Shown here: in pieces, positions 44,240-57,753 of the stretch
Numbering within the stretch: position 1 is the first letter of the stretch
How the letters are laid out: every line of letters begins with the position of its first letter
From: Artemia franciscana
Lineage: Eukaryota; Arthropoda; Branchiopoda; Anostraca; Artemiidae
DNA length: 64,000 nucleotides
NCBI RefSeq assembly: GCF_032884065.1
Contig: NC_088880.1
Location: 25,730,715-25,794,714 of the forward strand
Direction: 5' to 3'
Translations under genes and position numbers: made by a program
Notes under the pieces: model-generated
What the model saw: the letters and a program-made list of their open reading frames with translations, nothing else
Told to the model about the DNA's origin: nothing
Database searches by the model: none

Positions 44240-46189
44240 ATCTCCGGTACAGTATTTTTCATATAGACATTTTTTGGCTGTTCGGCAAGGGAATACTGTG
44301 CTTGTAAACTGTTATTTGCCGTGTAACACAAATACAGTGTTATCCCTGAATGCTTATTCGAAAGCTTGCACACAGCTGCAGAAGTTTCTTAAGGACATTA
44401 GTTCAAACGGTCTACAGTGGGTTGTTTTGGGGGATATTAATACTGATTTAAACGCAATTCCCCACGTTTGGAAACGTTTCTGGATATTTTCCCTAGCCCG
44501 TACCGTGTTGTCAAAGATGATATAGGTTACAAGTACGTGCATCGCACCAGGTCGACATCAAATATTGATCATTGTGTATTAAGTGCATGTCTAGTTTCTT
44601 CTCTAGTTCATGTTGACGAACATTACTGCGACATTGACCACCTTCCCATTTCTTTGACACTTTCTTTACCTTCAGTTTCTTATGCTAATGCCCCAAAGAA
44701 GAAAAAATACCTCGAAAAATCAAATTGGGAAAAGGCAAATTGGAGCGTTCATTTAACAAAACTTGCTTCTCTTTTGTCTACTATGCGTGTGCCTTATCAC
44801 CTTTTGCAACTTAGTACACCTTTCCCGAATTAAAAAAAAAACTTTATTTGAATATTTATAATTTAAAAATAGTTTCTTGTTTGAAGCAAGCGGAAGGTGT
44901 GACAATGCCTCTTGATCGATATCGCATTAATACTCGACAACCAGTGTGGAATATTCACCCAGAGCTTAAACCTATAAGAAATAAAGCGAAGTTTTGGCTT
45001 CGAATTTGGGTAGCGTGTGGCAGACCTCCTTCGGATATAGTGTTTGATATTAAGCAGTCAGCAAATATTGCTTATAAAAAGCATCTCAGAAAAACCCGTC
45101 TTAGAGGAAAAAATTTCCCTAAGAATAAGAAAGATTGGAAAATTGTTTCAAATAGTTCCAAGTTTGATGAATATAATACTCAATGTAATACTTCTTCGTC
45201 TCGATGGCTGTCACACTACTCCCAAATTTTCTCAAAATTAAATCATTCTTTGCATCCTGTGTATAGTAAGCATCTCTTACCTGTTTCGTATGACCTTATC
45301 ATTAAGTCAGTGAAGCGGCTCAAATCGAAATCATGTGACATCGATGGTATTTTTGTTAAAAATATTCAGCCTGATTCAAAAGAACTGATGTTTTATTTGC
45401 AATTATTATTTCAAATGTGTTTAATTAGTTCCATAGTTCCTGACAGTTCCCTCTCTAGAACTGTTACATCAATACTGAAACGTGGAAAAGATGCCTTTGC
45501 TTGTTCTTCTTATCGCCCCATTACAGTCACATGTACGTTAAGCAAGATTTTTGAATATGTTTTACTTCCGTCAATCAATGAGAGCGCATGTTATGGAGAA
45601 AATCAGTTTGGGTTCAAGCAAGGAATAAGTTGTGCACATGCCCACAGGGTACTCCCGAATGATCTTCATCAAGCCTCTAAACGAGATGACCAAGTTCATT
45701 TTTGTTCGTTAGATATTTCTAAGGCGTTCGATAGTATTGTTCATAGTCAAGCTTTGTATTCTCTTTCTGTAAGTGGTGTAACAGTCATGCATACTTGAGT
45801 TTAAAACTAAATGAGACTCATGCAAAAAAATATTTTAGTCCATTGTCGTGTACGTCAAGGTGGAGTGCTGTCACTTTATTTTTTCAAGATGTGTATTCAT
45901 TATAAGTTATCGGCACAAGCATATCGACGGCTTACCCCATATCACGCGCTCATCCATTTGTTCTGTTGACTTTTTTCCTTGTTGATTTTGGTGTACTTAT
46001 TGTGTTATACTTTTGTACCTTTGTTCTCATCCGTTTGTTCTGTTGATCTTGTTGTACTTATGTGTTTTTCTTCTTTTCTTGCGTCGTTTTCTTTTCTGAT
46101 GTTTTTTTCTGTTTTCTCTCTTTTTACTCTACTATCCTCACATTGTTTTGTGCAGTAGGTTATAAATAAATTATAATTATTATTATTAT
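44240..46189 (+). mobile_element. 5'-truncated LINE (same family as 14280-16935)
   Basis: Encodes, on the plus strand with frameshifts, an endonuclease part (NTVLVNCYLPCN, QWVVLGDINTDL, then SNIDHCVLSACLV and DIDHLPISLTLSL, the SDH-type motif) at 44250-44690, and an RT start in a 316-codon open frame to 45798 (VPDSSLSRTVTSILKRG, SSYRPITVTCTLSKIFEYVL, NQFGFKQGISC, CSLDISKAFDSIVHSQALYS). After a frame break, VHCRVRQGGVLS (about 45840) represents the next RT block; the YADD block is absent. It ends in an ATT-rich tail (attataattattattattat). Boundaries come from the uninterrupted paralogue at 41825-41850, so the insertion is about 1.95 kb and starts inside the endonuclease domain. Confidence 0.88.
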
Positions 46190-46320
46190 AAATGAGAATA
46201 ATCAATTTTAATTAAAAACATCTTATGCATAGAAAGTTGATCATAAACTATCTCTAAGAATGACCAAGTCGAAATTAAGAAGTTTGGAACAAACCTAATC
46301 AATGAATTATATAGTTTTTC
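46190..46320 (+). repeat. Continuation of segmental duplication copy C beyond the LINE
   Basis: aatgagaataatcaatttta, aacatcttatgcatagaaag and gaagtttggaacaaacc match 41834-41950. Confidence 0.85.
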
Positions 46321-46322
46321 TA

Positions 46323-46830
<508 letters not shown>

Positions 46831-46849
46831 TCCTAATGTATTATGTATC

Positions 46850-48985
46850 AATTGAAGATGAAGTATTAAATGGTTAAAATCAGTAAAGACTATAAAATCA
46901 CCTAAGTCCTTGTGTGATGAGCCTCCATGATGGCAGCTGTAAATTTAGAAAATTCTTATTGCAACGGCTGACAAAGGGTGTGTTATATTCAACTTTACGG
47001 ATGCCACAATGCAGCGATGCAGATGCAGCATATGCATATGCAGCTTGTAGCTGCATACTGTGTCTCAATACAGATTGAGCTTGGCATATCCATAAACCGT
47101 ATGGCATTCTTCTCGACAGCCAGAAGAACCTTCAAAAGGAGTATACTAGTAAATGAGGAGTCGTGTGAGCAATACTATGAAATTATCACAAATAAATCTT
47201 CTAATAATATCATTCTCCTAAATAGAAACTGTAAAGCTCGTGTTAGTCTACGCAAGATATTAATTAATATTCTATTAATTACCTCAGACGGTCGTTTTCG
47301 CAATCAAACAGTAGCAATAGGAAAAAAGAAATAGTCGTTTTCTAACAGTGGTAGATCTATATTATAAGGATTTTGAACTGAAAATTATATTGGATTTGAC
47401 GTAGATAACTTCGAAGACCACACTGCCTTTCCATGACGAAAGTAAAACAGTATGTGTTCGAAATATCCAGTTAAATAATTTTATATTTCACTGTCAATAA
47501 AAAGGTATCATCCCTATTTTGAACTGTTTTACTTTCGTATTGGATTTGACATACTTGCGCATTAAAAATTGCATTATTTTCTTGACTATTGTATGCCTAT
47601 TTAGGTACTCGGTATCCAAAGATATTTAATGGGTGTATCTAAAGATATTTCTAAATAGGGGGGGGGTAGTTTCAATATTGCAAAAAAGATATGAGTTAAA
47701 AACTCCGTATTTCTTTTCTATCTCAACATGTTGAACGGGAGATCTAAGACGAGGCTGCAAAATTTAACCTGAAATACAATTTGTGTTTGCACTTATCCCG
47801 TGCATGCGCAAAGGTTTTCAGCTTAGGTAAATTCCATGGAAAAAAAAAATACATTTCAAGAAAAAAAAAACTACACAAAAAATCATAAAGCTAACTTTAT
47901 GGGCAAGAAGCCCGTTCGTTAAGTACATGAGACATAGCATGGAAGTTTTACAAAAGAGTGTAAAAACTTGGCAAAAGGGAACATTGCGCTGGAAATGCGT
48001 AAAACTGTAATAAAACTCAATTTTACAACTGCAGGTACAGGCCCATAGGCTCACCTCCCTTTCGTAAGTAGCAAAACACAGATTTTGAGTTCTTATTTTG
48101 GACATCAACAATAAATTTACGTCTATAAAATTCAAAATTTGCAAGAAATGGTGTTCTAAAAGTAACACGATTTTATTATAGCTACAGGCAGCTCAGTAAA
48201 GAATGTATAATTCTCTACAAAACAAAATCAATTAATTAATATATTTACAATGATAATTCAATTAGTTTATTATTTAAGAAAGAAAAACACAGCTTCCTAA
48301 ATACCAAATGACCACCAGAAAATATTCTCCGACAAATCCCTTAAACACGGTAATGAAAATGCAGTCCACCAACTTAGTTGAGTAGGGATTTTTTAACGTG
48401 ATTGGAATTTAGAAAGTGCAGCGGTTGCAATGAGGTGGGAAGCTGCGCTCCCTAGCCTTTTCCTTCATGATTTTCCCTTCAGATTTTGAAAAAAATGCAT
48501 TGGGTATCTTATGGAGCCTAATTTTGGCAGGGTTGAAATATGTGCGTATTTAACTTTTGCTTAGGTTTTGTTTCGCTGAAAAAAGTTTTACCAAGTTGTA
48601 ATATTTGCCGGTTGAAACTTACGAGGTTGAGTTTTTCTGTGATTTTTTTTTTTTTTGCGCAGGTTGAATTTTATGTGGACAGAAAGCATAAAATTTGGAC
48701 CTCTATACTTCAATATACCATCGAGTCTGATTTTCTTTTTTCCTTTATAATCAAACTGATTATCCAAAATAAGTATTCAGATACTATTGATATCTGTAAG
48801 GCTATTAGTTGAATTAAGGTTTACCTTGTATTGTTATGGGAACCTTCACGACATGTTGTATTTGTATGGATTCCTTCAAAGCCATCAATATGACGGTTTG
48901 ACCCCCTTCCTTCGCTCCTCGAACGAGGAAAATATGCACGAAGCACGACATAAGTCTGAAGTCTTAAAAGAATATATCCTACTTA
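46850..48985. other. Spacer; no firm gene
   Basis: Contains a short palindromic ATGC-rich patch near 47015-47055 (gcagcatatgcatatgcagc) and a G-run at 47657. Around 48640-48662 an excellent acceptor-like tract (tttttttttttttgcgcag) precedes a frame reading VEFYVDRKHKIWTSILQY, but no convincing donor or family was found. Confidence 0.4.
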
Positions 48986-48989
48986 ATGT

Positions 48990-49445
48990 CTAAAGAGCCA
49001 TTGTTGGAAGGAATGACACTGAATAGAGCCAAACACAAAGCATCTTTCTTGAGGTATGCGAGGGAAGATAAGAGAGATATGAAAGATCTCCCCATAAAGA
49101 AAAGAAAGAATCTGACAAGTTTTCCCATATCATATATTTTCCACAAAAATTTGTTGTTATTTGCGTTGGTTTTTTAATTGCCTCCTCACTATAGTATTCC
49201 CTCTCTCTAAAATGAATTTCTTGATGATCTATTGGCTCGCTTACTCTAACTTGGCATGGTATATCTTTTAGAATTAAGACGGCCCAATAAACTATTTTCT
49301 TGGCGAGATTAGAAGTGAAACGTTTGGTCATGGAGCTAAACTCCTCAGCGCACGTAATTTGCGCAGTGTTTGAATCGGGGTGAAGTGTTGGAATTGTGTT
49401 GGATGCGCAGATAAATTTTATTCCTATATCGATGCATGGATACAA
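48990..49445 (-). CDS. Unidentified open frame, possibly mobile-element derived
   Basis: A 151-codon minus-strand frame begins MYPCIDIGIKFICASNTI and contains TKRFTSNLAKKIVYWAVLI, KDIPCQVRVSEPIDHQEIHF and REREYYSEEAIKKP; the last third looks non-coding (SLWGDLSYLSYLPSH). The first 95 residues have protein-like composition. I recognise no domain. It lies 387 nt upstream of a harmonin-like exon on the other strand, so it is in or next to an intron of that gene. It may be a fragment of a retroelement or a chance frame. Confidence 0.25.
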   Translation of the reverse strand: MYPCIDIGIKFICASNTIPTLHPDSNTAQITCAEEFSSMTKRFTSNLAKKIVYWAVLILKDIPCQVRVSEPIDHQEIHFREREYYSEEAIKKPTQITTNFCGKYMIWENLSDSFFSLWGDLSYLSYLPSHTSRKMLCVWLYSVSFLPTMAL

Positions 49446-49832
49446 TGAGCTATAGATGCTCGACAGCTATAAGAACCGTGCCCCTTTTTCTTCTTTTGAC
49501 TAGACCAACTCTAGAGATTTATTCCTTAAAGATGGTTCTTTTTATGTTTGTTTTTTTGTTGTTGTACAACTTTTGATTTTTGTTCTTGTGAGAGGGATGA
49601 TTCCCTTGATATGTGTGGAACAAACATCAAGAAGAACACGACTAAACCATTAGAAACAAACACGCAAACGCTTTCCAGAGATTACGGTTCGTAAAAATAT
49701 CAACTATAAATTAAAAAAAATTTGGAAATCACAGATACATCATGAAGATCATGATATTTTTAGGACTATGTCCGGAAGTTATACAATCTACTTACTCATC
49801 CCTATTGTCGTTCACACCGATTTGTATTTCAG

Positions 49833-49900
49833 GCTCTACCATTAATAGACAGTTCAAAGGATAGAGAGACATTCACCGAGCTGGTCAAGGAATATACCAG
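49833..49900 (+). CDS. Harmonin-like exon (N-terminal domain, first part)
   Basis: A good acceptor (cgatttgtatttcag) and donor (ACCAG|GTACGT) bound 68 nt open in only one frame, reading LPLIDSSKDRETFTELVKEY. The exon is phase 0 at its start and phase 2 at its end, which fits the exon at 55782. Joined, the two give a segment whose spacing of Tyr, Val, LV, L, IN, P, R and D..R matches the harmonin N-terminal (HHD) domain as I remember human USH1C, and the exon edges seem to fall at the same places. Harmonin is a PDZ scaffold whose N-domain binds partner tails at actin-based protrusions. No alignment was run. The first exon with the start codon was not found. Confidence 0.65.
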
Positions 49901-52900
49901 GTACGTTATAATACCCTGCTTCATGGGATTTTAGCGCAACATTCGTAATCTAGTGTTTTGGTTATTGTGTCGCGGAGCAACGCTGTTGCTATCACATCTG
50001 TTTTTTTTTTTCTGCTTTCATATTACTGCTTTTACGGTCGGTAGCTCCGAAGTGGTAAGTTATGCATGCTTGAAATTTTCCTGAGTATGGGCTTTATTAA
50101 ACAGGAGAGAAAAGTTCGAGAGGAGTTTGTGGAATTCCCAGTGATTTCCCAGCAAAAAAATAATAATAAAAGTTTTTTTCCTCAATACATGGTATCGAAA
50201 CAAAACTGTCTTATCTGGGAAAGTAAACTTTGTCTAAAAAATGTTATATCGTAATCTCGCAGCACATTAAATTAAATCTCTAAAAACCGGAGAACGAAAA
50301 GATGTGTCTCTCCTAGATTTCTTGAGAAATTTTTTGGAAAAATCAATCTCAAACGCAATATTCCGTTTTTAGTTTCCCATTTTAGGGTAAAAAGCACGCA
50401 AGATGACATGAATCTTCTTACACATGAAATTCCTTCGTTTACACAGAAACAATTTCCGAAGTTGTCATGACGGATCATTTTCGTTTCATATCCTAGAGAT
50501 AATTTTTTTCTAGGAAAGCTAGGATATTTTTTCCAGTGCAGAAAAATATGTATAAATCTTTGAAGAACTGGAGTTGAAATTGCTTTTCTAGAAATAAAAT
50601 TGCTTCAGAAAATGGTTCTGATTTGAAGTTTCCATTCTGTGAATTCCATACATTTTTTCAAAGTAAAAGGTCCTAGATTTGAAGCTTTACCTTTCTAGAA
50701 ATAAAAAAAAAAAACATTGACTACTTACAGAAACTCATTTTATTTCTTCAAAATCTAAGAAAAATTTTCATATCTTTCATATATTTTTGGGAAATAATAC
50801 CGTAAATCCTGACTTCGAAACACAAAAGCTCCGGTTTTTTTTATTCTTTCCTAAAATTTTTGATTTTAATGTTTATTACAATATAGACATTTCGTACCAT
50901 GAAAAGTAAGCAAGAAGACATGCACTCTTCTATATCCAAAAATGGACTATTTACTAAGAAGTAAAGCTTACATAAGGAACTGTTTTACAGACTTTCATGA
51001 ACGTAGTAGATAATACATAGTCCTTGTCTACATGAAAATAAAAACAACACGGGTACATACATAGAACTTATCACAAACATATTCACAAGTTTGAACTTCA
51101 GAAGAAGAACTTATTTCAGAAGTTTGATTGCACGCTCACCTGGCGAATAAAAATTACAGCAATCATGACGCATCATCAAATGTAATACGGAAACACACAA
51201 ATCTGTTTTCCTTTAAATGTAGTTTTATTTGATGCTCCGCAACTGTGATCCCTTGTTCCTAGTTCTTGCAACACTCCACGGAGTCGGAGTCTTGTAACCG
51301 AAGTTCTAGTTTCTTGTTGTTGTTTACGACCACCAAACCATTTCACTTAATGGGCTTTTTCCTCAACAAGACTATTATCTCTCCAACCTCTTCGCTTTCA
51401 CCTAACGACGGATATATAATAGGAAACTATTTCCTATAGGCTGATTTAAAAATAAGAATGAGAACTGAAGATTTTTTTTTTTTTTTCAAGAAAAAGTAAA
51501 CGCTTATTTCTAATTACTCTTTAATAGATTTTCAATAATAATTAGAAATTGTGACTGGTTTATTTTTATTTTACATTCTATCTTTATTTTTAATCAAAGG
51601 TGCTTTGGTTAAAAATTTTCATTTGCATTGCAAATATTTTGTTATCACCGTTACATTAGTAGAGCCAAGTAAAGAAAGAACCTCAGACCAAAGCAACCAG
51701 AAAACTACAAAATGTATTTTAAACAGAACTGTCAAGTATGGAAAAAATTACCGTCAACACTGATTTGGGAATAACAACAATTGTTGAGTTTGAAGGAAAA
51801 AGTATTTTGCAATCCTAAAAGAAAGCAAAAAAAAAAAAGAATTCCTTGACAGTTGTTGTCATGTGACTAAACTTCCTGCTTTATACGTTAAGGTTTGACT
51901 CTTTTATCTCGGTTCTTCTAAAATTAAACACAAAACTAAAACAAAACACTCTAACACAAAAACAATGTTACAAAAGCCTGACTTTCACTTATCACGTTAC
52001 TTTCTGGGGCGGGTTGAAGGGGTTGGAGTGGAGGGAGTTGTATTCGGGTGAGGGTTGTTACCCTGGGGGGTGTTTGAGAGAAGGTGATTGTCTTTTTTCT
52101 TTTTTTCCTTTCATTATTATTTTAATTAGTGTAGGATGCTTATAGGAACATTTATGCAGGTTTTTTTGGTTATTATTTTTAATTTAGGATGTCTTTAGGA
52201 ATGTTTATGTAGTTAATTGCTACGCGTAAGCAAAAATAAAATTTTTCCCTAGCGTAGTGATCTATATCTGCAATAGTTTATAATTTTTGTTTATTATGTA
52301 AATAAAAGTAAAAAAAAAATATCGACCAAAATGTTATGAAATTCATCATCTGGCTAAAATTGACTCATTGAGATAAGGTATCGGGCTAAAAAACATATAG
52401 TCGTTACCACGCGGGGCCAGTATTTTTCAAAATGTCTTAGGGGAATACTATATTTCTCGGAAATATTTGCCATTATTTTTTGCAATTGCAGTGTTTCTTT
52501 AAAATTGTGCATTGAGTCCTTGTACCAATATGATCACTAGATTTTTCTGTCAGATTTCTCTTCTTTTTCTTTCAACATTATTTGTAAAATATTGGAGTAT
52601 TAGAAAATCTGTATTCCAGAAATCTGAGATAAATGTAATAAATAATGATTCGTTAATCTATGGTTAGTCGTTATACATATTTATCTCTGTCAATGTTTGA
52701 TTTTGAAACTTTATCTCCTAGAAAGTACTTTTACTTTAAGAATGAAAGGTCAACTTTAAAGTTAAAAGTTGAACTGAATGAAATGTCAAAGTTGAGTTTA
52801 AAATATTTAAGTAGCCTACATTGTTAAAATATTTTTGGTTATTTTTCAAAAAAATCCAAGGTTAAAAAGACCTGAAAACGCCATTTCAGTTCCAAGTCTT

Positions 52901-53320
52901 GCCTAAAGAAGACACTATCAGAACAAAGCAAAACTAATCGGCGGCTATGTTCAAAAATCTTTTCGCTTGACAAACCTGACTTTCAATGTCAATTTATCAA
53001 CCTGATTGTCAATTTTTCTAAAGAATATCCCCATATTCCAAATTTTCATCACGAATATTTTCACCAATCTTTGATTGCAGAACAAATTTGAATCATAAAA
53101 TATAAATAAAATAAAAATTTATAGTACTAAATTCAGTCTGTCCAAATTTTTTTTTTAGTTTTTTTTTTGAGGCAGGAGATTAGCAGAGAAGAGAAATATA
53201 AAAACTAAAAACAGACAATTGATTATGTATGCCTCAACGCACATTTTAGTAAAAACACCGCAGAAACATCTCACAGCCAGTAATAAAAGCAGATATGTTT
53301 ATGTTTTTGGTATTTCAATT
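49901..53320. other. Intron of the harmonin-like gene, first part
   Basis: AT-rich sequence after the GTACGT donor. No repeat family with defined edges and no exon was found; a G-rich patch lies at 52000-52085. Confidence 0.45.
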
Positions 53321-53321
53321 A

Positions 53322-53389
53322 TTGAAACTACCTGGTAATTCAAAATCGACACTCGTTGAAACTATCTGGTAATTCAAAATCGACACTCG
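53322..53389. repeat. Tandem duplication of 34 bp
   Basis: ttgaaactacctggtaattc (and the following 14 bases) at 53322-53355 is repeated at 53356-53389 with a single change. Confidence 0.95.
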
Positions 53390-53644
53390 TGCTCTGAAAG
53401 ATGATTATTGATTTAAAATTGAAACAAAATCGATCTCAGTTGTTTTTCTTTTTTTTTATATATAGAGAGATCTAAAGCTTAGGAAGAATAGGATTTACCA
53501 ACACTTGAATTATTGCAATTTTAATCAAGGTCAGTCGTTTTTAGCGGTATTTCTCATTTGTTCAAAAATACGCAGATTTCTTATGCTAGGAGCTTTTGAT
53601 GGGTATACTTGGCTTAATTATCTTATTAAATAAAAAAAAACTAG

Positions 53645-53890
53645 TTTTCTTTAACTGAAAGTAAGGAGTGACATTAAAACTTAAAACGAACAGAAATTAC
53701 TCCGTGTATGAAAAAGGCTGTTCCCTTCTCAACGCCCCGCTCTTTACGCTAAAGTTTGACTTTTTCTCTCAATTCTACTTTATTAAACAGTAAAAAACTT
53801 TAGCGTGAAGAGCGGGATTTTTAACTGTTTTTTAGAGTTTCGTTTACTATTGAGCCGGGACGCTCCTTACTACAGTTCGTTACCACGAAC
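53645..53890. repeat. Palindromic foldback repeat (gaacagaaatta family), copy 3
   Basis: The left arm is well preserved (ttaactgaaagtaaggagtg; aacttaaaacgaacagaaat; gctctttacgctaaagttt). The right arm is partial: aaactttagcgtgaagagcg near 53796 and a terminal cgctccttactacagtt; the middle of the right arm is replaced by other sequence. Confidence 0.75.
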
Positions 53891-54990
53891 TATTTGATAG
53901 TCGGAACCTGCATTAAAAATAAATTCTTTGTTGCATGTTTATATTATAATAAAGATTCCAGGTTTTAGAGTTTTGGTTTCTATTTGGAAAGGCTCACTGT
54001 ATACTTATCATTCATGACCATACGCGAAATTATCTTGGCTTAAGGATGTGCTGATGCCTAGTTAACATAGGGAGTTCGGCCTAAGCGCATTGCTCATTAT
54101 TAATTTGACATTAAGTTAACGTGTAAAAATTGAGGTCTACGTTCTTTTGAAAAACTTAATATGGCCTAAGTACATGGATTTTTCTTAAAATAATACTTAA
54201 AATTCAAAGCACAAAAACACAAGAACAATACTAACTATAATGCAACTATAGTACAAAACATACGCAGTTAATGATACAATTAGATAAGAAATGAAAATTT
54301 AGTCAAAACAATTTCTTATTGAAAAACTAAATTTTATGAACCAACAATATTACAAAAAGACAGTTACCAGCCTATCAATGGATTCTTCATAAGGTGCTTC
54401 GTATAACATGACAGTGAATATTCGCCTTTCCTTGGAGCTTATTTATGTTAAGCCTACCGAGAAGTGGCAACTTTCCTAAACCTGACCTTGAAACCAAGTC
54501 CATTTGCGTTTACCTATGAACAATACCAAAAAGTCCTTGCTTACATGAGCTTCCTTCTTGCACATTTAGCTGCGCTGATATTGCCCTTCTGGGCTGATTT
54601 TCCCAGAGGCCATATCAAATTAAGATCAGGTTTAGACTCTCTCTCAAAATGTGAAAATTGAATAAAATACCCTCTTTTTTTGTTTAATAACAAAATAGAA
54701 CTCACAGTGACTTTTCTCGTAGTCGAATCCATACCCACTCCCTTCAAACAAGGTTCAAAAAATTATAAACTATTAGCCTTATTTCAATTAATGCTTATCA
54801 TATTTGTTAGTTCAAAAAAAAAAACAGCCAAAATACTGTTAATTGTTGGTTTAAATTTTTTTGTAATGTATTGCTTGCCATTTTTGCCAATTAATCGATA
54901 TTTAACATAGCTTAAGCATTAAATGCATCACCTTATTGCTTGTCAATGGAGACTTAGACGTTTCCGATAAAAAAAAAAATCATTTTTGGA
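53891..54990. other. Intronic spacer
   Basis: No supportable gene; overlapping open frames on both strands at 54464-54747 have no motif. Confidence 0.4.
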
Positions 54991-54999
54991 ATGCTTACT

Positions 55000-55165
55000 T
55001 ACTTACTTAGGTCCTCCCATGCCTGAAGGCGCATAAGGCAGCAACATTGGTTTGCCACGACGACCTGTCCTGAGCCATCGAACAAAGCTCCTCCATAAAA
55101 GACCTCGCCAACTTCGCCTCCTTCTCTAACATCCTGCCAATGATCATTTTGGGTCCCCCTGACTG
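55000..55165 (-). mobile_element. 3' end of a LINE-type element
   Basis: On the minus strand one frame reads MIIGRMLEKEAKLARSFMEE, then LCSMAQDRSSWQTNVAALC and AFRHGRT before TAA, followed by a gtaa-repeat tail (taagtaagtaagtaag). A W..NV.ALC..RHGRT ending just before a short tandem tail is the style of retrotransposon C-termini in invertebrates as I remember them; the clade is not resolved. Confidence 0.5.
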
Positions 55166-55781
55166 GCGGAGGCCAGGGGGTATCCAAATTGAATGCTTGT
55201 TTAAGTTATAACCTTTTTGTCAGCAATTTCGCTTTTATTTGGGCTAAAGTTTTAGTTTACAATATGAAACGGTGAAAACGACATTTATTGTAGCTGTATT
55301 TAACTTGTTACCTAAAAAGAGGACTAGAATCAAAAATATTTGTTTTACTGTGTCATCTTTCTGAGTAATTAGAAAACAAGACTGACAAACCTATTTGACC
55401 ACCTGCCTTAACTCACCAGCAACAAGACTGACAACCTACCTTAACCTGGATTGTCCTTAGTCGAGTTCTGTAAAGCTCTGCTCACATATTTGCTAAATCT
55501 AGACATCATTTTCTAGTTGTTATCACTTTTGACCATCAGGGCTGCTTATACATAAGGAAACAAATTATGATTGGTAGGTAAAGACTGTACACAGACCTTG
55601 ATGTCCAACCATGCATGTGTAGTTACTGCATCCGAGCTAGGTTTGCTCTAATTACAACTTGGTGTCAAGGAGTGGACAAAATAGAAATAAATAGAATACA
55701 TATTAGAGACTAGATTTAATTAAATAGTGAATTTACCGATTTTAGATGTTAAAACAGGACCAATGCCGCATTTTTTTTCAG

Positions 55782-55865
55782 GAATTACAATGTTAGACTT
55801 CTTGTGGAGGGTTTGAACAATATTATCAATTGCCCAGTCAGATTTGATCTATATGACGATGTGAG
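55782..55865 (+). CDS. Harmonin-like exon (N-terminal domain, second part)
   Basis: A long pyrimidine tract (cattttttttcag) precedes the exon, which ends GTGAG|GTAAGT, an ideal donor. The 84 nt are open in one frame only, reading NYNVRLLVEGLNNIINCPV then RFDLYDDV, with split codons at both ends (phase 2 in, phase 2 out) that join with the exon at 49833. The pattern LVxxLNxIINxPxRFxLYDDVR fits the second half of the harmonin-N helical bundle. The following exon, expected to encode a PLIPxKHQVEYD-type segment, was not found before 64000, implying an intron over 8 kb. Confidence 0.7.
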
Positions 55866-57750
55866 GTAAGTTTGTTTGTAAACATGAAAAGTATTCGCAG
55901 CTTTTGTATTATCAGTGATACTTAAAAAAACAGTCATAGCTACAGTGAAATTGAGCTAAGAATATATAAACGGAACTTCAAATAAAAAAAAGTCACCACT
56001 TTGTGAGACCGAAAAATCTATTTATAAGACGTTTTACGGTGAAAAAAAACTTTTTGTGTCATTTTACCATGGAAGGTACAAATGTACCATACATGACATG
56101 CTTTGTGTGCTTTGTACGTTTGTTCTTGCAGCATCTTTTGTTGCTTTTTGATAAGACTGTGATGTATATTTTTCTTCTTTTTCTGCTTAATTGTCTTTAC
56201 CAACTCTGGAAAAATAGGATTTTGCCTGAAAAAGTGATGCTCTGTGGAAATATTTTTAATATACAATATTCACTATGTATTAAATGCACTGTACATTAAA
56301 TGGCAGTTGGTAATAGGCTTACCTAAGCTATGGATGTTTGTCTTGAATTTGTTTATACGATAATTCCCAGGGAAGTTGTGCCATTCATCATCACTTTCAA
56401 ATTCAAATTTCTGAGATTTGAAGAGATTTGAATTTGGACCTGATTATGACTGGCACAGGTCCAGTAAAAAAAAATCGTTTAAACTAAATCAAGGCTTGAC
56501 ATCTATAGCTTAGGTCTATAGATTATAGTTAGCTATAGTTAGGGTATAGCTTATTATCATCTAAAATTATTATGTATAAACTTCAGGTTGGCCTCAGAGA
56601 ATATAATAAACTGTGCATTAAAAATATTTCCCGTAACAATTTTTCCTTTTTATTAAGTAGTACAGATGCTTCCAGGAATGTCAAGAAACAATTTCATGTT
56701 TCTTGCTTAAACAATTAAATCTAATATTAAATTTATTTATTTTAACTAACTAAAAATCTGAAACAGAGCATAAATCAGTAAAAAACAGTAAAATTCCAGG
56801 GTTGAGTCTTGTAAGGAGCTCGCACCAATATTTAGCACCAAGGCAACATCTAGTAAGGAGCAGGAATTGAGGCCAGGATCTGTTTCAGGGCAGGTTTATA
56901 TTTCGTAGGAGCAATAACAATTAAGGTAAATAACATGAAGATTGGTGTAAGACATTAGATTGGATTATGAAATTAAAGAGTCCGGAGAGATCAGCTCCCC
57001 TTCTATGCGCGTGTACACCTCTGTCACGTTAAGGCCTGAGGGTAGTTTTTCTTCCACAAGAAGATTTTAGTTGAAGTAGCAAAAGAGAAATTTTACGAAA
57101 AAGGGGCTTAGATGGCAGGCCTATCTATGGTAGAGCAAATAATATGGCCAAAAGCCTCAGTGGTGCCTAAGATTTACCTGGATGTTGAAATTAAAGTCTC
57201 TGTGTCCTAGGAAAAATCATGAATAAACGTTTACCGAAGGGGATACGAAAAATGTAATTAAAAGTTTTAGCTCAATGAAAAGCTTAGATAGCATAAATTC
57301 ATAATTTAAATTAATTGTCTGATCAGCTGTTTTCCAGAGTCCATTATTGCTAATGTTGTCTAAGAATTGTTTCTCTTAGACCATCTTATGCTGAATGCCA
57401 TCCATGAAATCTTATGCTTATGCAGAAATTTATTTGAGATGACACAGGCCAGGCTTGTCAAACCCTAAAACAGGCAAATTGTATGAAAATTCTCCTGAAA
57501 TTATTGAAATCACAAAAATATGGGCATAAAGGGGATAACTCTGTAGTACCCCTTGCATTTCATACCAAGCACAAACATTCGAATAAAACTAATCTTTGTA
57601 TTAGACAGGCAAAATTGATCTGATCGTTAAAACGCCCCAAAACTTCTAGCGCATCTTAAATACAATCCTATCTTCAAAAATTGTATTTCTTATTAATATT
57701 GCGTTGAATAAACCAAAACATATAGTTTAAAGTCACTTATACAGTTTCAG
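55866..57750. other. Intron of the harmonin-like gene, second part
   Basis: AT-rich sequence with no repeat or exon that I can define. Confidence 0.45.
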
Positions 57751-57753
57751 AAT

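Noticed and set aside
48640..48812. Possible exon after a strong polypyrimidine tract (VEFYVDRKHKIWTSILQY)
   Set aside because: No convincing donor in frame and no recognisable family; AT-rich composition makes a chance frame likely.
54464..54910. Overlapping frames on both strands (MATFLNLTL..., MKGVGMDS...)
   Set aside because: No splice context, no domain, and they oppose each other; probably intronic.
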